Shown here in pieces: positions 47,150-57,110 of a DNA stretch of 64,000 nucleotides. A program made the position numbers and the translations under genes. Positions within the stretch are counted from its first letter, which is position 1. Each line of letters opens with the position of its first letter. The notes beneath the pieces were generated by a model. That model did not search any database. It was not told where the DNA came from and was given only the letters and a program-made list of their open reading frames with translations. Origin of the DNA: Meles meles (Eukaryota > Chordata > Mammalia > Carnivora > Mustelidae); NCBI RefSeq assembly GCF_922984935.1, contig NC_060069.1, forward strand, positions 163,883,125 through 163,947,124, in the 5' to 3' direction.

Positions 47150-47325
47150 CCTGGGGGGTGGGAGTTCAAAGACGGCCTCCGCTGCTTGCTGGCTATGAAG
47201 CTTCTGGGCCTCAGTGTCCACATCTGGACAGTGGAAATGATAGACCTCGTCTTGCTGAGTTGGTGTGAGGAGAGCAGCAGTGTACACACGATGCCTCGCC
47301 TGTGGGCCGTGCTCAGTAAAGGGAG
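47150..47325 (+). mobile_element. MIR SINE fragment
   Basis: 'gggcctcagtgtccacatctggac' region (47209) matches the MIR core 'cctcagtttcctcatctgta' with later 'agtggaaatgatag', 'ttggtgtgagga' and 'gctcagtaaa'. Left part 'ggagttcaaa' (47161) fits MIR 'gggttcgaat'. Confidence 0.7.
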
Positions 47326-47735
47326 CTGCTGAAGAATATACACCTGCTGTTGAGTTTCAGCGTGTCCAGAGTGGAAAGCCTTGTCTTCTAGAATATTCAG
47401 TGTCCAATGCTGAGTATTCAGGGTGAGATTTAGAACTACTGTTGAGGCAGAGCTGGCCCTGTTCTGCGCCCGTGACAACTAAGCAGATCAGAGAAGTCAC
47501 TTGCTGTCTTAGATACACTGCGAGTTATGTCCTGCCCAAATGGTGAGATCTCGAGCACTTCCTATAAACTTGGACCTTCGAGCAGAAACACCTTCTCTGC
47601 GACTCTGCGATACCAACGTCGGAAGCAACCAGACAGTCTCAGAGTCTGACAGTGCTGCGAGAAAGTTGCCGATTTGCTGCTACGAGCCCACTAACAGAAA
47701 ACTGGTGACCTTGGCCTTTCGTCTTCAGTTACTGG
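47326..47735. other. Unassigned sequence
   Basis: Nothing is recognised. 47540-47700 contains several CpGs and a plus-strand 78-codon ORF without motifs. Confidence 0.35.
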
Positions 47736-48189
47736 TTTTCTTAAGAAATAAGCTTCTTATTTTAGAGCAGTTTTAGATTTACAGAATTATTATAAAGATA
47801 ATACAGTCTCTGTATAGCCCGTAGTCAGCTTAATATTGCACAGTGATATTATAATTAATTAATGGACCAATACTGATATATTACTATTAATGAAAGTTCA
47901 TACTTTAGATTTCTTGACTTTTTCTCTGATGTCGTTGTTCTGTCCTTGAGTCCCACCCAGAACACATAACATTCAGTTGTCGTATCTCTTTAGGCTCTTT
48001 TTGGCTATGACAGTCTATTAAACGTCCCTTGTTTTTGATGACCTTGACAGTTTTGAGGGCTACTTGAGGGATTCTGTAGAATGTAGAGTGTTCCTCTGTT
48101 GAAATGTATCTGATGTTTTCCTGAGGATTATCCTGGGAGTGTAGGTGTTTGGGAGGAAGGTCACAGAGGTGAAGGCATTTCCATCACAT

Positions 48190-48310
48190 ATCAGTATACG
48201 TATGTATGTATATATATGTGTGTATGTATGTGTACATATGCTATGTACATAGTGTCTGTGTGTCTGTGTCTTTGTGTCTGTGTGTGTGTGTATGTGTGTG
48301 TGCGTATGTT
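48190..48310. repeat. (TATG)n/(TG)n microsatellite
   Basis: TATGTATG, TATATATGTG and TCTGTGTG blocks, about 120 bp, inside the L1M 3' UTR. Confidence 0.9.
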
Positions 48311-49461
48311 TAAAAATGCTATTGCCTGACTGGTCGCTGATGACACGGTGGTGGCTACCTGGCTGTGGCGTGTGTGTCAGCTGTCCAGTCCACACCTGCC
48401 CTTTCCCCTGGCCCACACGATCTTCTCCGGGAGAGAGTTGCTGTGCGCGGGGCGCGTTGGAGCAGTGGGGACGTGTGCTCCCTTCCCTGAGTGCGGAGGA
48501 GCTCCAGAAGTGATTCAGAACTACCCGCTCAGGAGACTCGTCTCTCTCCCATTTGCTTGTTTTGCAGTCATCTGCTCGTATCAGTACGGATCGTGGATGT
48601 TCATCTTAGACTTTGCTCTATAGTCCTGTGCTGCTTTATTTCCTGTGTTGCTCAGATGTCCCCGCTTAGGCCGTCGGGAGGCCTTTCGGTTGGCTCTTGG
48701 GCCCCTCCAGGAGGCCCCATCATTGTGTCACATTTGTTTTGCTTTGTTTTGTTTTGTAAGCACCTCTTTTCTCTCTGGTGCTTGAGACACTCCAGGCTCA
48801 TCGTGTGTATATTCTGCCCCAGCGCTAGAACCAGGACCTGGTCCCTTCCCTGGAGAATGGTACAAGTAGCCATCACAGCGGAGGAGATATGTGCTCCCGG
48901 TCTGCCGTCTGCTCAGGAGCTCGGCTCCCGTGTCCAGGGACAGCAGCAGCGGACTTAACTGACTCCCCCGGGAGCTGGAGTGCGGCCCTTGGGTTCCGTC
49001 CCCGTGGCGCCCATGGACTGCGCTCTGCGGCAGAGTGGCACGGTCAGCAGCTTACTCCCCACTCCTTTCAGGCGCTTGTTTCCTACGTTGGTAACACAGT
49101 TAGATTCTTCCATTGCGCTCCACATGCCATCCTGGGATTCCCCTGACATCCTAAATGGCTTTTTAAAAAAGTGCATACATTGTTGTTTACTTTTGTGCTG
49201 TAAAGTTTCATGGCTTTTGATAGACACTTGCTGTCTTACAGTCACCATCACTGTGTGACACAGAATGGTTTCACTGCCCTGAAGATCCCCTGGGCTCTGC
49301 TATTCAGCCCCTTGCCCAAGGCCCCGATAACCACCGACCAGTTTTACGTCTCTGCAGTTTTGCCTTGTCCAGAATGTCATATAGTTAGAGTCATATGATT
49401 TGTAGCTTTTCCAGACTGGCTTCTGTCACTTAGCAATTTGTATTTAAGATTTGTTTCTCTG

Positions 49462-49667
49462 GGGATGCCTAGGTGGCTCAGTTGGTTAAGCGGCTGCCTT
49501 TGGCTCAGGCCATGATCCTAGCGTCCTGGGATCAAGTCCCACATCAGGCTTCTTGCTTGTCAGGAAGCCTGCTTCTCCCTCTGCCTCTGCCTGCCATTCT
49601 GTCTGCCTGTGCTCACTCTCGCTCCTCTCTCTCTGACAAATAAATAAATAAAATCTTAAAAAAAAAA
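49462..49667 (+). mobile_element. Carnivore tRNA-Lys SINE
   Basis: Sense copy. Perfect 16-bp duplication AAGATTTGTTTCTCTG at 49446-49461 and 49668-49683. Confidence 0.96.
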
Positions 49668-49683
49668 AAGATTTGTTTCTCTG

Positions 49684-49735
49684 TGTGCGCGCGCGCGTGC
49701 GTGTGTGTGTGTGCGCGCGCATGTGCGTGTGTGGC
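49684..49735. repeat. Alternating purine-pyrimidine GC/GT repeat
   Basis: About 50 bases of strictly alternating TGCGCGCGCG and TGTGTG units lying directly after the SINE's right target duplication. This composition is prone to Z-DNA. Confidence 0.9.
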
Positions 49736-49967
49736 TTGATAGGGCATTTCTTTCTATTGTTGAACAACATTCCATTGTATGAACGTGCCATGGTTTGTTG
49801 ACCCATTCCCCTCTTAAAAGGTGTCTTCGTTTCTCCCAGTTTTGGGCAGTTATGAATAAAGCTGCCCTAAAGATTCATTGCAGGTTTTTGTTTTTTCATA
49901 ACGTTTTGGCTCATTTGGTCAAATACTGGGAGGCACAATTGCTGGATCACATGTATAGTTTTGGTTT

Positions 49968-50175
49968 TCAAAGATTTTATTTATTTATTTATTTATTTAT
50001 TTGACAGAGAGAGAGAGAGATCACAAGCAGGCAGAGAGGCAGGCAGAGAGAGAGGGAAGCAGGCTCCCTGCTGAGCACAGAGCCCAACAGGGGACTTGAT
50101 CCCATGACCCTGAGATCATGACCTGAGCCAAAATCAAGAGTCGGTTGCTCAACCGAGAGAACCAGCAGGCTCCCG
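49968..50175 (-). mobile_element. Carnivore SINE, antisense
   Basis: Expanded tail of (ATTT)n and GA-rich body of young type, but the tRNA-like head is aberrant ('gagagaaccagcaggctccc'). Candidate duplication GTATAGTTTTGGTTT (49953) / GTATCTAGTTTTAAT (50176). Confidence 0.9.
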
Positions 50176-50194
50176 GTATCTAGTTTTAATTTGC

Positions 50195-51765
50195 AGTTCC
50201 TTAAGTCCCCAAATTTGCTTGTGCTGTGTTTTCATTTGGTGAGTCAGTTTTGAAGACTGACTCTCCTGTACACTTCAAGGAAACTTTCTCTTTTCCAAGT
50301 GATCTGTGTCCAAGTCTCCATCAACAGTGCACGCATCGGTCTCGCTTGTGTAGCCTCTTACCGACCTGAGCTGTTTACCAGACCCGCATTTGTGTGCGGA
50401 CTCTGAGGATCCGTTGTTAGCCAAAGTTACCTGCGTGCACTTGACCCTGCAGTGTTGCTTCTTTCTCCACGAGAGCCGTGCATCGGCGCCCAGCAGCACA
50501 TGGAAGCTTGGGGATTCATGTATTGTCTAGACTTCAGGAAATTACTCCAAAAGTAATACAGTTCCAGATTTCCATATGCCAGCATGGCTCTCAAGTTTTC
50601 CTTGGCATTCTGTTATTTTTCTGATAAAACCCGAGCAAGCAAGCCCCTTAGAGCACGTGCTCTGGTTTTCTGGCATTGGCCCTCAACCTGCCTCTCTAGC
50701 GACTTACCGCTCCTCCCTTTGCTTTAGCTTCTGGTCCAGCCCAGCTGGGCTGAGCCCCTGACCTCGTTCTTGTCTTCCATCCATCAGGCCCGTCCCTCTG
50801 CAGACTCTGCATAGCCAGTCCTGCCACGTGCTGACTGTCCATGCGTGTCCCTTGTCTACGCAGGAGGATGCACGTGTCTTCCTGAACAGTGTAGCTCTCT
50901 GTTACCTTTGCCAGGTGGAGGGAGACTGCTGACCCACCCAGCGTTGTGACTGTTAGGGCCCACATCTCCTGTTCCTAACAGCAGGGACCCCTCGAGTCCA
51001 TGCTGCACCCCGTTCCCTCCCTGTACTGTGCCTTCTCTGGAGAGCCCAGCAGCCTGATGAGTGCCGGGAGCCCCGTTCTGGTGGGGCCCTTCTCAGCATG
51101 CCACCCATCCGGCCATCTCCAAGGAGGTCCTCTGGAGGTGAGGGTCTGCATTGTCCTAGCTTGGGGGCTCTCAGAGGTGGCTCTTGGAGATGACGATGCC
51201 CACAAGGACAGTAAAGGCATGCAGCCGCATGACTCCCGCTTGACCCGGTCAACAGAAAAACTTCTCAGCAGCTCAACCCAGCTGTTTTCCTGTGTGCACA
51301 AACACGCGTGTGCCCATTTAGTCATGTGCACATTGCTTTCCTCAGGATCCGGCTCTTTATCTGCTCCGTGTCTCCTCCCAAAACCTTCCCAAAGGATGTA
51401 CCTGCATGCCTCTCATGGCCCTGCCCCTGACTTCTGTTTTGGGTTTTTTTTTTTCCATTTGCCTGTGGTGGGTATTCTCCTTGTTGGCTTGGCTCAGAAG
51501 GGGGCTCTTGCCAGGGCAGCTATGAGTGAGACATGCACAGAGCCCCTTGCTCACACTCTGGTCGTGTTCACATTCTGCCTCAGCGTAGGGGATGGGGGAT
51601 GTAACGGGTTTATGTTTCTGCCCCTTTGCTTTCTTGCCCCGAGTGGACTGGCTGTCTCTGCCCTGCTGTGTCTCTGCTCACTTCAGTGTGGCCTCTTGCA
51701 TCTCCACGCCCCTCACTGCTTCAGGGGTCGCACCCTTTCTCTGTTCTCATGGCTCCCTCGCTGGA
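50195..51765. other. Unassigned, probably L2-like in part
   Basis: 50580-50830 weakly resembles a pyrimidine-rich sense L2 region. The 287-codon ORF at 51000-51863 has no domain, lacks a good start context (T at -3) and ends inside L2-like sequence. Confidence 0.4.
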
Positions 51766-51767
51766 CC

Positions 51768-51892
51768 TGTCCCTATCACCTCTGCACTCAGGTGTCTTGT
51801 CACCTGTTGACATCCCCACTCGCAAGGCAAACAAGCATCTCAGACTTCCACATCCCACACTGAGCTCCTGAGCTTCCCGCTTTGGGCGCTCA
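51768..51892 (+). mobile_element. Short sense L2 fragment
   Basis: 'gttgacatccccactcgcaag' region and 'aagcatctcagacttccaca', then 'ctgagctcctgagcttcccg', match the L2 block 'cgacatctccacttgg ... ggcatctcaaactt ... gaactcctgatcttccc'. Confidence 0.6.
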
Positions 51893-52380
51893 GCCGGAAG
51901 TCCGGCAGCCTCCTGATGTCTGCTTATCTCCAACCCACATTCAGTCCTCTGGGAAGTCGTGTGATTCCGGGCACCCAGTGAGCTGGTGAGAACACCAGGT
52001 CTTAAGATTGGATTTAAACAATACAAGACAAAATCCACTCAAATGCTTCTGATGACAGTATCTGGGAGAGAGTTCGACAGTGTCTGTGAAGTAAATATAC
52101 TGGGCAGTTAACACCAGCCGAACTGGGGCAGCTCCGTCACCATCAGATGGACGCGTGAGGCCATGAAAGCTTCGTAACCTAAACTGTTTCCGTATGATGA
52201 TGGAAGAAAACAGTCGTAAAGTGAGATCACTCCGAATGTATATATGTGTTTGCAATATGCATATATATGTGCACGCAAGAACTGAACCTCAGAATGTATA
52301 GAGAAATTGGCTGATTTACAAGGAGGAATTAATAATTCTGCCATCATGTGGGCTATTTTAATGTCCCTTTCTCAGGAATT
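51893..52380. other. Unassigned sequence
   Basis: No recognised element. Short (AT)-rich 'atatatgtgtttgcaatatg' at 52236. Confidence 0.35.
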
Positions 52381-52500
52381 GATAGGGCAGATACAAACAC
52401 ATACATGAAAGCGTACAAGATTCGAACAAGCTCTAGTTCTTGGTCATATAGAAAAGCAATAACCAATTGGGGATACATATTCTCTTTGGGCACATGAAAC

Positions 52501-52693
52501 ATTTTTTTTTTTTTTTTAAAGATTTTATTTATTTATTTGACAGAGAGAGATCACAAGTAGACAGAGAGGCAGGCAGAGAGAGAGAGAGGGAAGCAGGCTC
52601 GCTGCTGAGCAGAGAGCCCGACGCGGGACTCGATCCCAGGACCCTGAGATCATGACCTGAGCCGAAGGCAGCGGCTTAACCCACTGAGCCACC
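52501..52693 (-). mobile_element. Carnivore SINE lacking the end of its tRNA-like head
   Basis: Young-type body with a 17-base T-run, but it stops at 'ccactgagccacc' and lacks the usual final 'caggcgcccc'. No convincing duplication is seen. Confidence 0.92.
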
Positions 52694-52921
52694 TTGCATT
52701 TGGTCATAAAGTAGACCTCAAGTGTTTTCAGACCCTATCCTCTGACCTAGTGGAGTTAAGCCACAAATCAATCACAGAAGCATGGAGAAGGGAAGTAATG
52801 TATTTGACATTTAAAAAAACTCCAAAAATCATTCCAATTAAAGAGGAGGTCACAATGGGATTCTCTAGAATTAACTGATTGTAACTATGTAAAATTAAGG
52901 TTTGTAGAGTGTGGCCATGCT

Positions 52922-52942
52922 TGGGGGCGGGGGGGGGGGGAG
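52922..52942. repeat. Poly-G run
   Basis: GGGGGCGG followed by about 12 G, inside the sense L1. Confidence 0.9.
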
Positions 52943-53300
52943 TGACGTCCTTAGAGTTACATGTTTGAAACAAAGACTCAAAATTGGTCAAATAAGTGAC
53001 CAAGTTATGAAGTTAAGAGAGCAAAAGAAAGCATAAGGAAGGAAACGATAAAGGTAAGAACAGAAATTTGTCAAGTGGGAAACAAAGAAAAATAGAAGTA
53101 ATAAAACAAAAAGCTATTTCTTTGTAAAGAAAAAACAGCACTTTCTAAACTTTTGGCAAGATTGATCAAAAACTAAAAAGAGAGGACATGAGTTAGCACT
53201 GTTAGTCATATCTTGTCACTGATGTGAGCGCTCAGCATTAAAGATGCTCTCACCGGGTTTGAAGAGCTGATCCGAAAATACAGGTGCAAGAGCATGGAAC

Positions 53301-53340
53301 CAAAAACAAACAAACAAACAAACAAACAAAAAACAAACCA
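53301..53340. repeat. (AAAC)n microsatellite
   Basis: About eight tandem AAAC units within the sense L1. Confidence 0.92.
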
Positions 53341-53449
53341 CTGGGAGACTCGCCCTTTCAGATGCCAAAGCTTATAATAAAGGTGTAGTATTTAGGGTTT
53401 GTGTTGTTGGCCCAGGAACAGACAGATAGGTCTGCATAGCAGAGTGAGG

Positions 53450-53880
53450 GAATCCACACCCTCTCACACATACCTCTGCGTCCTCCCACCCTCGCACTCC
53501 CCCACACCCTATACTCACACACCCCACCACACCCCCCACACCCACCCATACCTGTCTGTACCCCCGCGCCTCCTGCACTCACAGCCCCCCATACCCATAC
53601 CCTCTCACATGCCCTGATACCTGCTACCTACACGACACATCCCATATCTCCCACACCTATACCCCTGAAACAGCCCCCCTCCCCCATACCCATGCCCAAC
53701 CACCTCTATCCACCACACTCACACCCTCCACACCCCACTCCCCATGTCACACCCCCACGGCCACCCACCACCTAGCTACACCCCCATGTCCCCCCACACT
53801 CAAATCCCCCACATCCCCCACATCCCACACATCCCCACGCACACCCATACTCACACCCATACTTACACATGGGAATGTGT
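53450..53880. repeat. CA/CCC-rich minisatellite
   Basis: About 430 bases made almost only of C, A and some T on the plus strand, built from irregular CACACCC, CCCATAC, CCCACAC and CTCACAC units. There is no fixed period. It sits inside L1 ORF2 at the point where the consensus has a short ccacacatat-like stretch, so it probably grew from that seed. Confidence 0.88.
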
Positions 53881-55069
53881 AATACTAGAGGTTATATTGT
53901 ACGTCAATGGGGGAGAGGTTAGACCTCTTAGTCAGTATTGCTGGGGTAATCTTCTACCCTATGGTAAAGATAAAATTAGATCCCTACCACATGCTTCCTG
54001 TATGAGACAGAATTCTAGATGGAATAAAACCCCGAGTGTGAAAAGTAAAACTAGCACTTGTAGATGAGAAGATAGAAGACTTTCTGTGACATCTGGGTGC
54101 GGATGAATTTCCTAAACCAGGCACAGAAAGCACTAACTGTAAGGAAAAAGACTGGTTTGTTTGACTATATTATATAGAAAAATCATCTGCATGGTAGATT
54201 TTTTATAGAATTAAAAGAGAGACTACAGGCATTTGAAAGTCACATAACACGAAAAGGATTAGAGATATAGAAGGAATAAGCCTACAATGGATAAAGGCTG
54301 TTAAAAAAAAAAAAAAAACAATTCAAAATGAAGAAACCAGAAAGGTTTTCATGAACCTGTGTGGAAACTGATTTTGCTATTAATCCATGATATATGGATT
54401 AAGACAATGAGAGATACTTTCATATTCATCAGATTGGCAAGCATGAAGTCAGTTAATACATGACGGTGAGTTGTGGGGAAAATGGTAACTCTTACACTTG
54501 CTCTTGGAAGTACTGATGGTGTAACTGCTGGAGACGGATTTGGCTGTATAAGTCAGTGGAAAATGTGCGCCTAGTATGGCCCACCAATGCCATTTTCAGG
54601 TATTTGCTCTAGAAGCTGCTGGCGGGTGCCAAGGAAATGCGCCTTCTGTGTTTGTAATAGTTAAATGGTAGAAACCACCTAATTGGCCTCAGTGAGGAGA
54701 TCCAGGCATCTGTTTTATTCACAAAGTCACAAATTATTCAGCATTAAAATGAATGAATCAGATCCTATGTGTATCAAGATGCATAAATCTCAGTAACAGT
54801 GTTGACTGCAAAAAGCCAATTTAGCCAGTAGGGGTACATTATGGAATCTGTTTTGGGGCACTTACATAACCAGCAAATGTATAAACTCCCGAATTAAGTA
54901 AAGATGGTTTAGATTTTGTCATTACCAACCTATAGGGAAGGAGGGATTATCAGTTGGGTCTAGGGCTTTGGTGCTATCTGTGTGCATTTTTGATAGAGTT
55001 CTGAAGCAAATAAAGCAAAATATTGATTACTCTTTATTCTTCATGGTGAATACATAGATTCCCATTATA

Positions 55070-55205
55070 TTTATTTATTTTTGATTGGAGGTATGATTAG
55101 CACCCTATTAGAGTGTGTAATTGAATGGTTTGGTCTGTTTATTTATTTTTGATTGGAGGTATGATTAGCACCCCATTAGAGTGTGTAATTGAATGGTTTG
55201 GTCTA
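55070..55205. repeat. 68-bp tandem duplication
   Basis: Copy 1 is 55070-55137 and copy 2 is 55138-55205. They begin TTTATTTATTTTTGATTGG, contain 'gtatgattagcaccc' and differ at only two positions (T/C and the final G/A). It lies in the L1 3' UTR. Confidence 0.92.
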
Positions 55206-56775
55206 TTTTCGGTATAGTCACAGAGCTTTGCAGTCGCCGCCACTCCCTAACTTCAGAACATTTTTCTACGATCTAAGAAGTCACCCTGTACCCATTTGCA
55301 TTACTCCCCATTCTCCCCTTCCCCCAGTCCCTGAATACCATTAATTCATCTTTGGTTACTGTCGATTTACCCACTGTGGATATTTCAGGTACATGGAATC
55401 ATACAGTATGTGGCATTTTGTGTCTGGCTTCTTTCACTTTGCATAATGTTTTCAAGTTTCATCGATGTTTTAGCATGTATTAGTACATTATTCCTTTTTA
55501 TGGCTGAATAATATTCCACTGTATGGAAATACAACATGTTTTTATACCTTTATCCACTGAAGACCATTTGGGCTGTTTCCACTTTCTAGCTGCTGTGAAT
55601 AATGCTGTTAGGAATGTTCGTGTGCTAGTTTTTGTGTAGATGTGTCTTTTCCATTCTCATGGTTATAGAGGAGTTGAATTGCTGGGTCACATGGTAATAA
55701 TATGTTTCACTTTCTTAAGAAACCGCCAGTGTTTTCCAAAGTGGCTGTCTAATGGTATATTCCTCCCAGCGTGTGTGGGAGCCCCAGAATTCGCCCATCC
55801 TCACTAACACTTGTCAGTCTTTGATTATAGCCCTTCTAGTGTGTGCGAGGTGCTGTCTCCCTGTGATTCTGATTTTCACTTCCCTGATGACTAATGATGT
55901 TTAGAATTTGTCCAAGTGTTTCTTGGCTGTTTATATACATTCCCTGGGGAAAACGTTGTATTCAAATCCTTTGTCATTGGTTTAATAGAATTATTTGTCT
56001 TTTTACTGGTGAGTTGTAAGGATTCTTCATATATCCTGGATACTGTTCCCTTATCAGATTTACAGAAATTTTCTCCCATTCTGTCGGTTGTCTTTTTACT
56101 TCTTTGAAAGTGTCTGTTGATGGACAAAATTTTGTAATTTTAATAAAGTCCCATTTTTGTCTGTTTTGTCACTTGTACTTTTCATGTGACATGTGAGAAA
56201 CCGTTGCCTAACCAAGGGTCATGATTTCCCCTGAATTCGAGAGCTTTATAGATTTAGCTCTTGCATTTAGGTCTTTGATATACTTTGAAGTAAGTTTTGT
56301 GTGTGGTGTGAGGAAGGGATCTGAATTTGTGCTTTTGCATGTGGGGGTCGGGCTGTCCCAGCAGCATTTGTTGACACACAGCCTTTCTTTGCGGGTTGTC
56401 TTGGCATTCTTAGTGGAGACCGTTGACTAAATGCAGGGGTTTATTTGTGGATTCTTAATGCTCTTCCATGGAAACATGTACAGCATCTATCCTATGTCAT
56501 CTGTATTGGTATCGACACTCAGATTTTTTGTTTATTCTTGAGCCAGTTTCAGTAGTTTGTGTTTATTTCCAGGAAATTGTTCACTTCATCTACTTAATCT
56601 AATTTGTTGATATAATTGTCCTAGTGTTTCCTCGTAATCCTCTTTATTTCATAAATTGGACAGTAACATTTCTTTCATTCTTAATTGTAGTAATTAAGTC
56701 ATTTTCTGTGTTTCTCAGTCAGTCTGGATGAAGACATGTCGGTTTCGTTGATCTTTTCAAAGAACCCACTTTTGG

Positions 56776-56982
56776 AGCACCTGGGTGACTTGGTTGGTTA
56801 AGCATCTGCCTTCGGCTCAGGTCATGATCTCAGGGTCCTGGGATCGAGTCCTGCATCTGGCTCCCTGCTCAGCGGGGAGCCTGCTTCTCCTCTCTCTCTG
56901 CCCCTTCCCCCTCTAGCACTCTCTCTCACCTCCTCTCTCAAAAATAAATAAATAAGAAACCTTTAAAACAACAACAAAAACA
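56776..56982 (+). mobile_element. Carnivore tRNA-Lys SINE
   Basis: Sense copy with an A-rich tail containing (AAC)n. The 17-bp duplication AAAGAACCCACTTTTGG (56759-56775) / AAAGAACCCGTTTTTGG (56983-56999) has two differences. Confidence 0.95.
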
Positions 56983-57110
56983 AAAGAACCCGTTTTTGGT
57001 TTATTTTTCCATTCTGGATCTTACTCAGTTTTGCTCTAGGGCTTGTTATTTCCTTCTGCTTACCTTTGGTTTAGTTTTCTTGTTTTTCCAGTTTTTTGGT
57101 AGAAGTTGAG

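Larger units (their letters stand above)
47738..49967 (-). mobile_element. Antisense L1M (3' UTR and ORF2 end)
   Basis: 'gagcagttttagatttacag' (47764), 'gatgaccttgacagttttga' (48037), 'ggaggaaggtcacagagg' (48153), 'gagacactccaggctcatcg' (48783) and 'ggagaatggtacaagtagc' (48852) follow the antisense L1M 3' UTR. 49080-49967 holds the ORF2-end complement ('aacattccattgtatgaacg', 'gaataaagctgccctaaag'). A microsatellite and SINEs interrupt it. Confidence 0.72.
52381..54990 (+). mobile_element. Sense L1M ORF2, split by a SINE and an internal satellite
   Basis: 'catttggtcataaagtagac' (52696) and 'aaagaggaggtcacaatggg' (52840), then 'aagctatttctttgtaaag' (53110), are collinear L1 ORF2. After a gap, 'ggcccaggaacagacagata' precedes the CA-rich block. 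After it come 'gaataaaaccccgagtgtga' (54021) and 'aaaaagcactaactg'-like 54128. Late ORF2 or 3' sequence continues to about 54990. Not coding now. Confidence 0.7.
54998..57110 (-). mobile_element. Antisense L1M with a SINE
   Basis: 3' UTR ('agagctttgcagtcgccgcc', 'acatggaatcatacagtat'), ORF2 end ('ttgaattgctgggtcacatg') and further ORF2 complement ('gatttagctcttgcatttag', 'aaccgttgcctaaccaag') to 56758. It resumes after the SINE at 56983-57110. Confidence 0.75.

Noticed and set aside
46996..47478. 160-codon minus-strand ORF
   Set aside because: It overlaps a MIR fragment, has no domain and overlaps other open frames.
48491..48958. 155-codon plus-strand ORF
   Set aside because: It lies within antisense L1M 3' UTR sequence, which is non-coding on this strand.
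51000..51863. 287-codon plus-strand ORF, the longest in the window
   Set aside because: It has no recognisable domain, a poor start context, many Cys/Leu/Ser from CT-rich DNA, several overlapping frames of similar length, and a tail inside an L2 fragment.
53450..53880. Interstitial telomeric repeat
   Set aside because: Units are CACACCC/CCCATAC types, and no run of CCCTAA is present.
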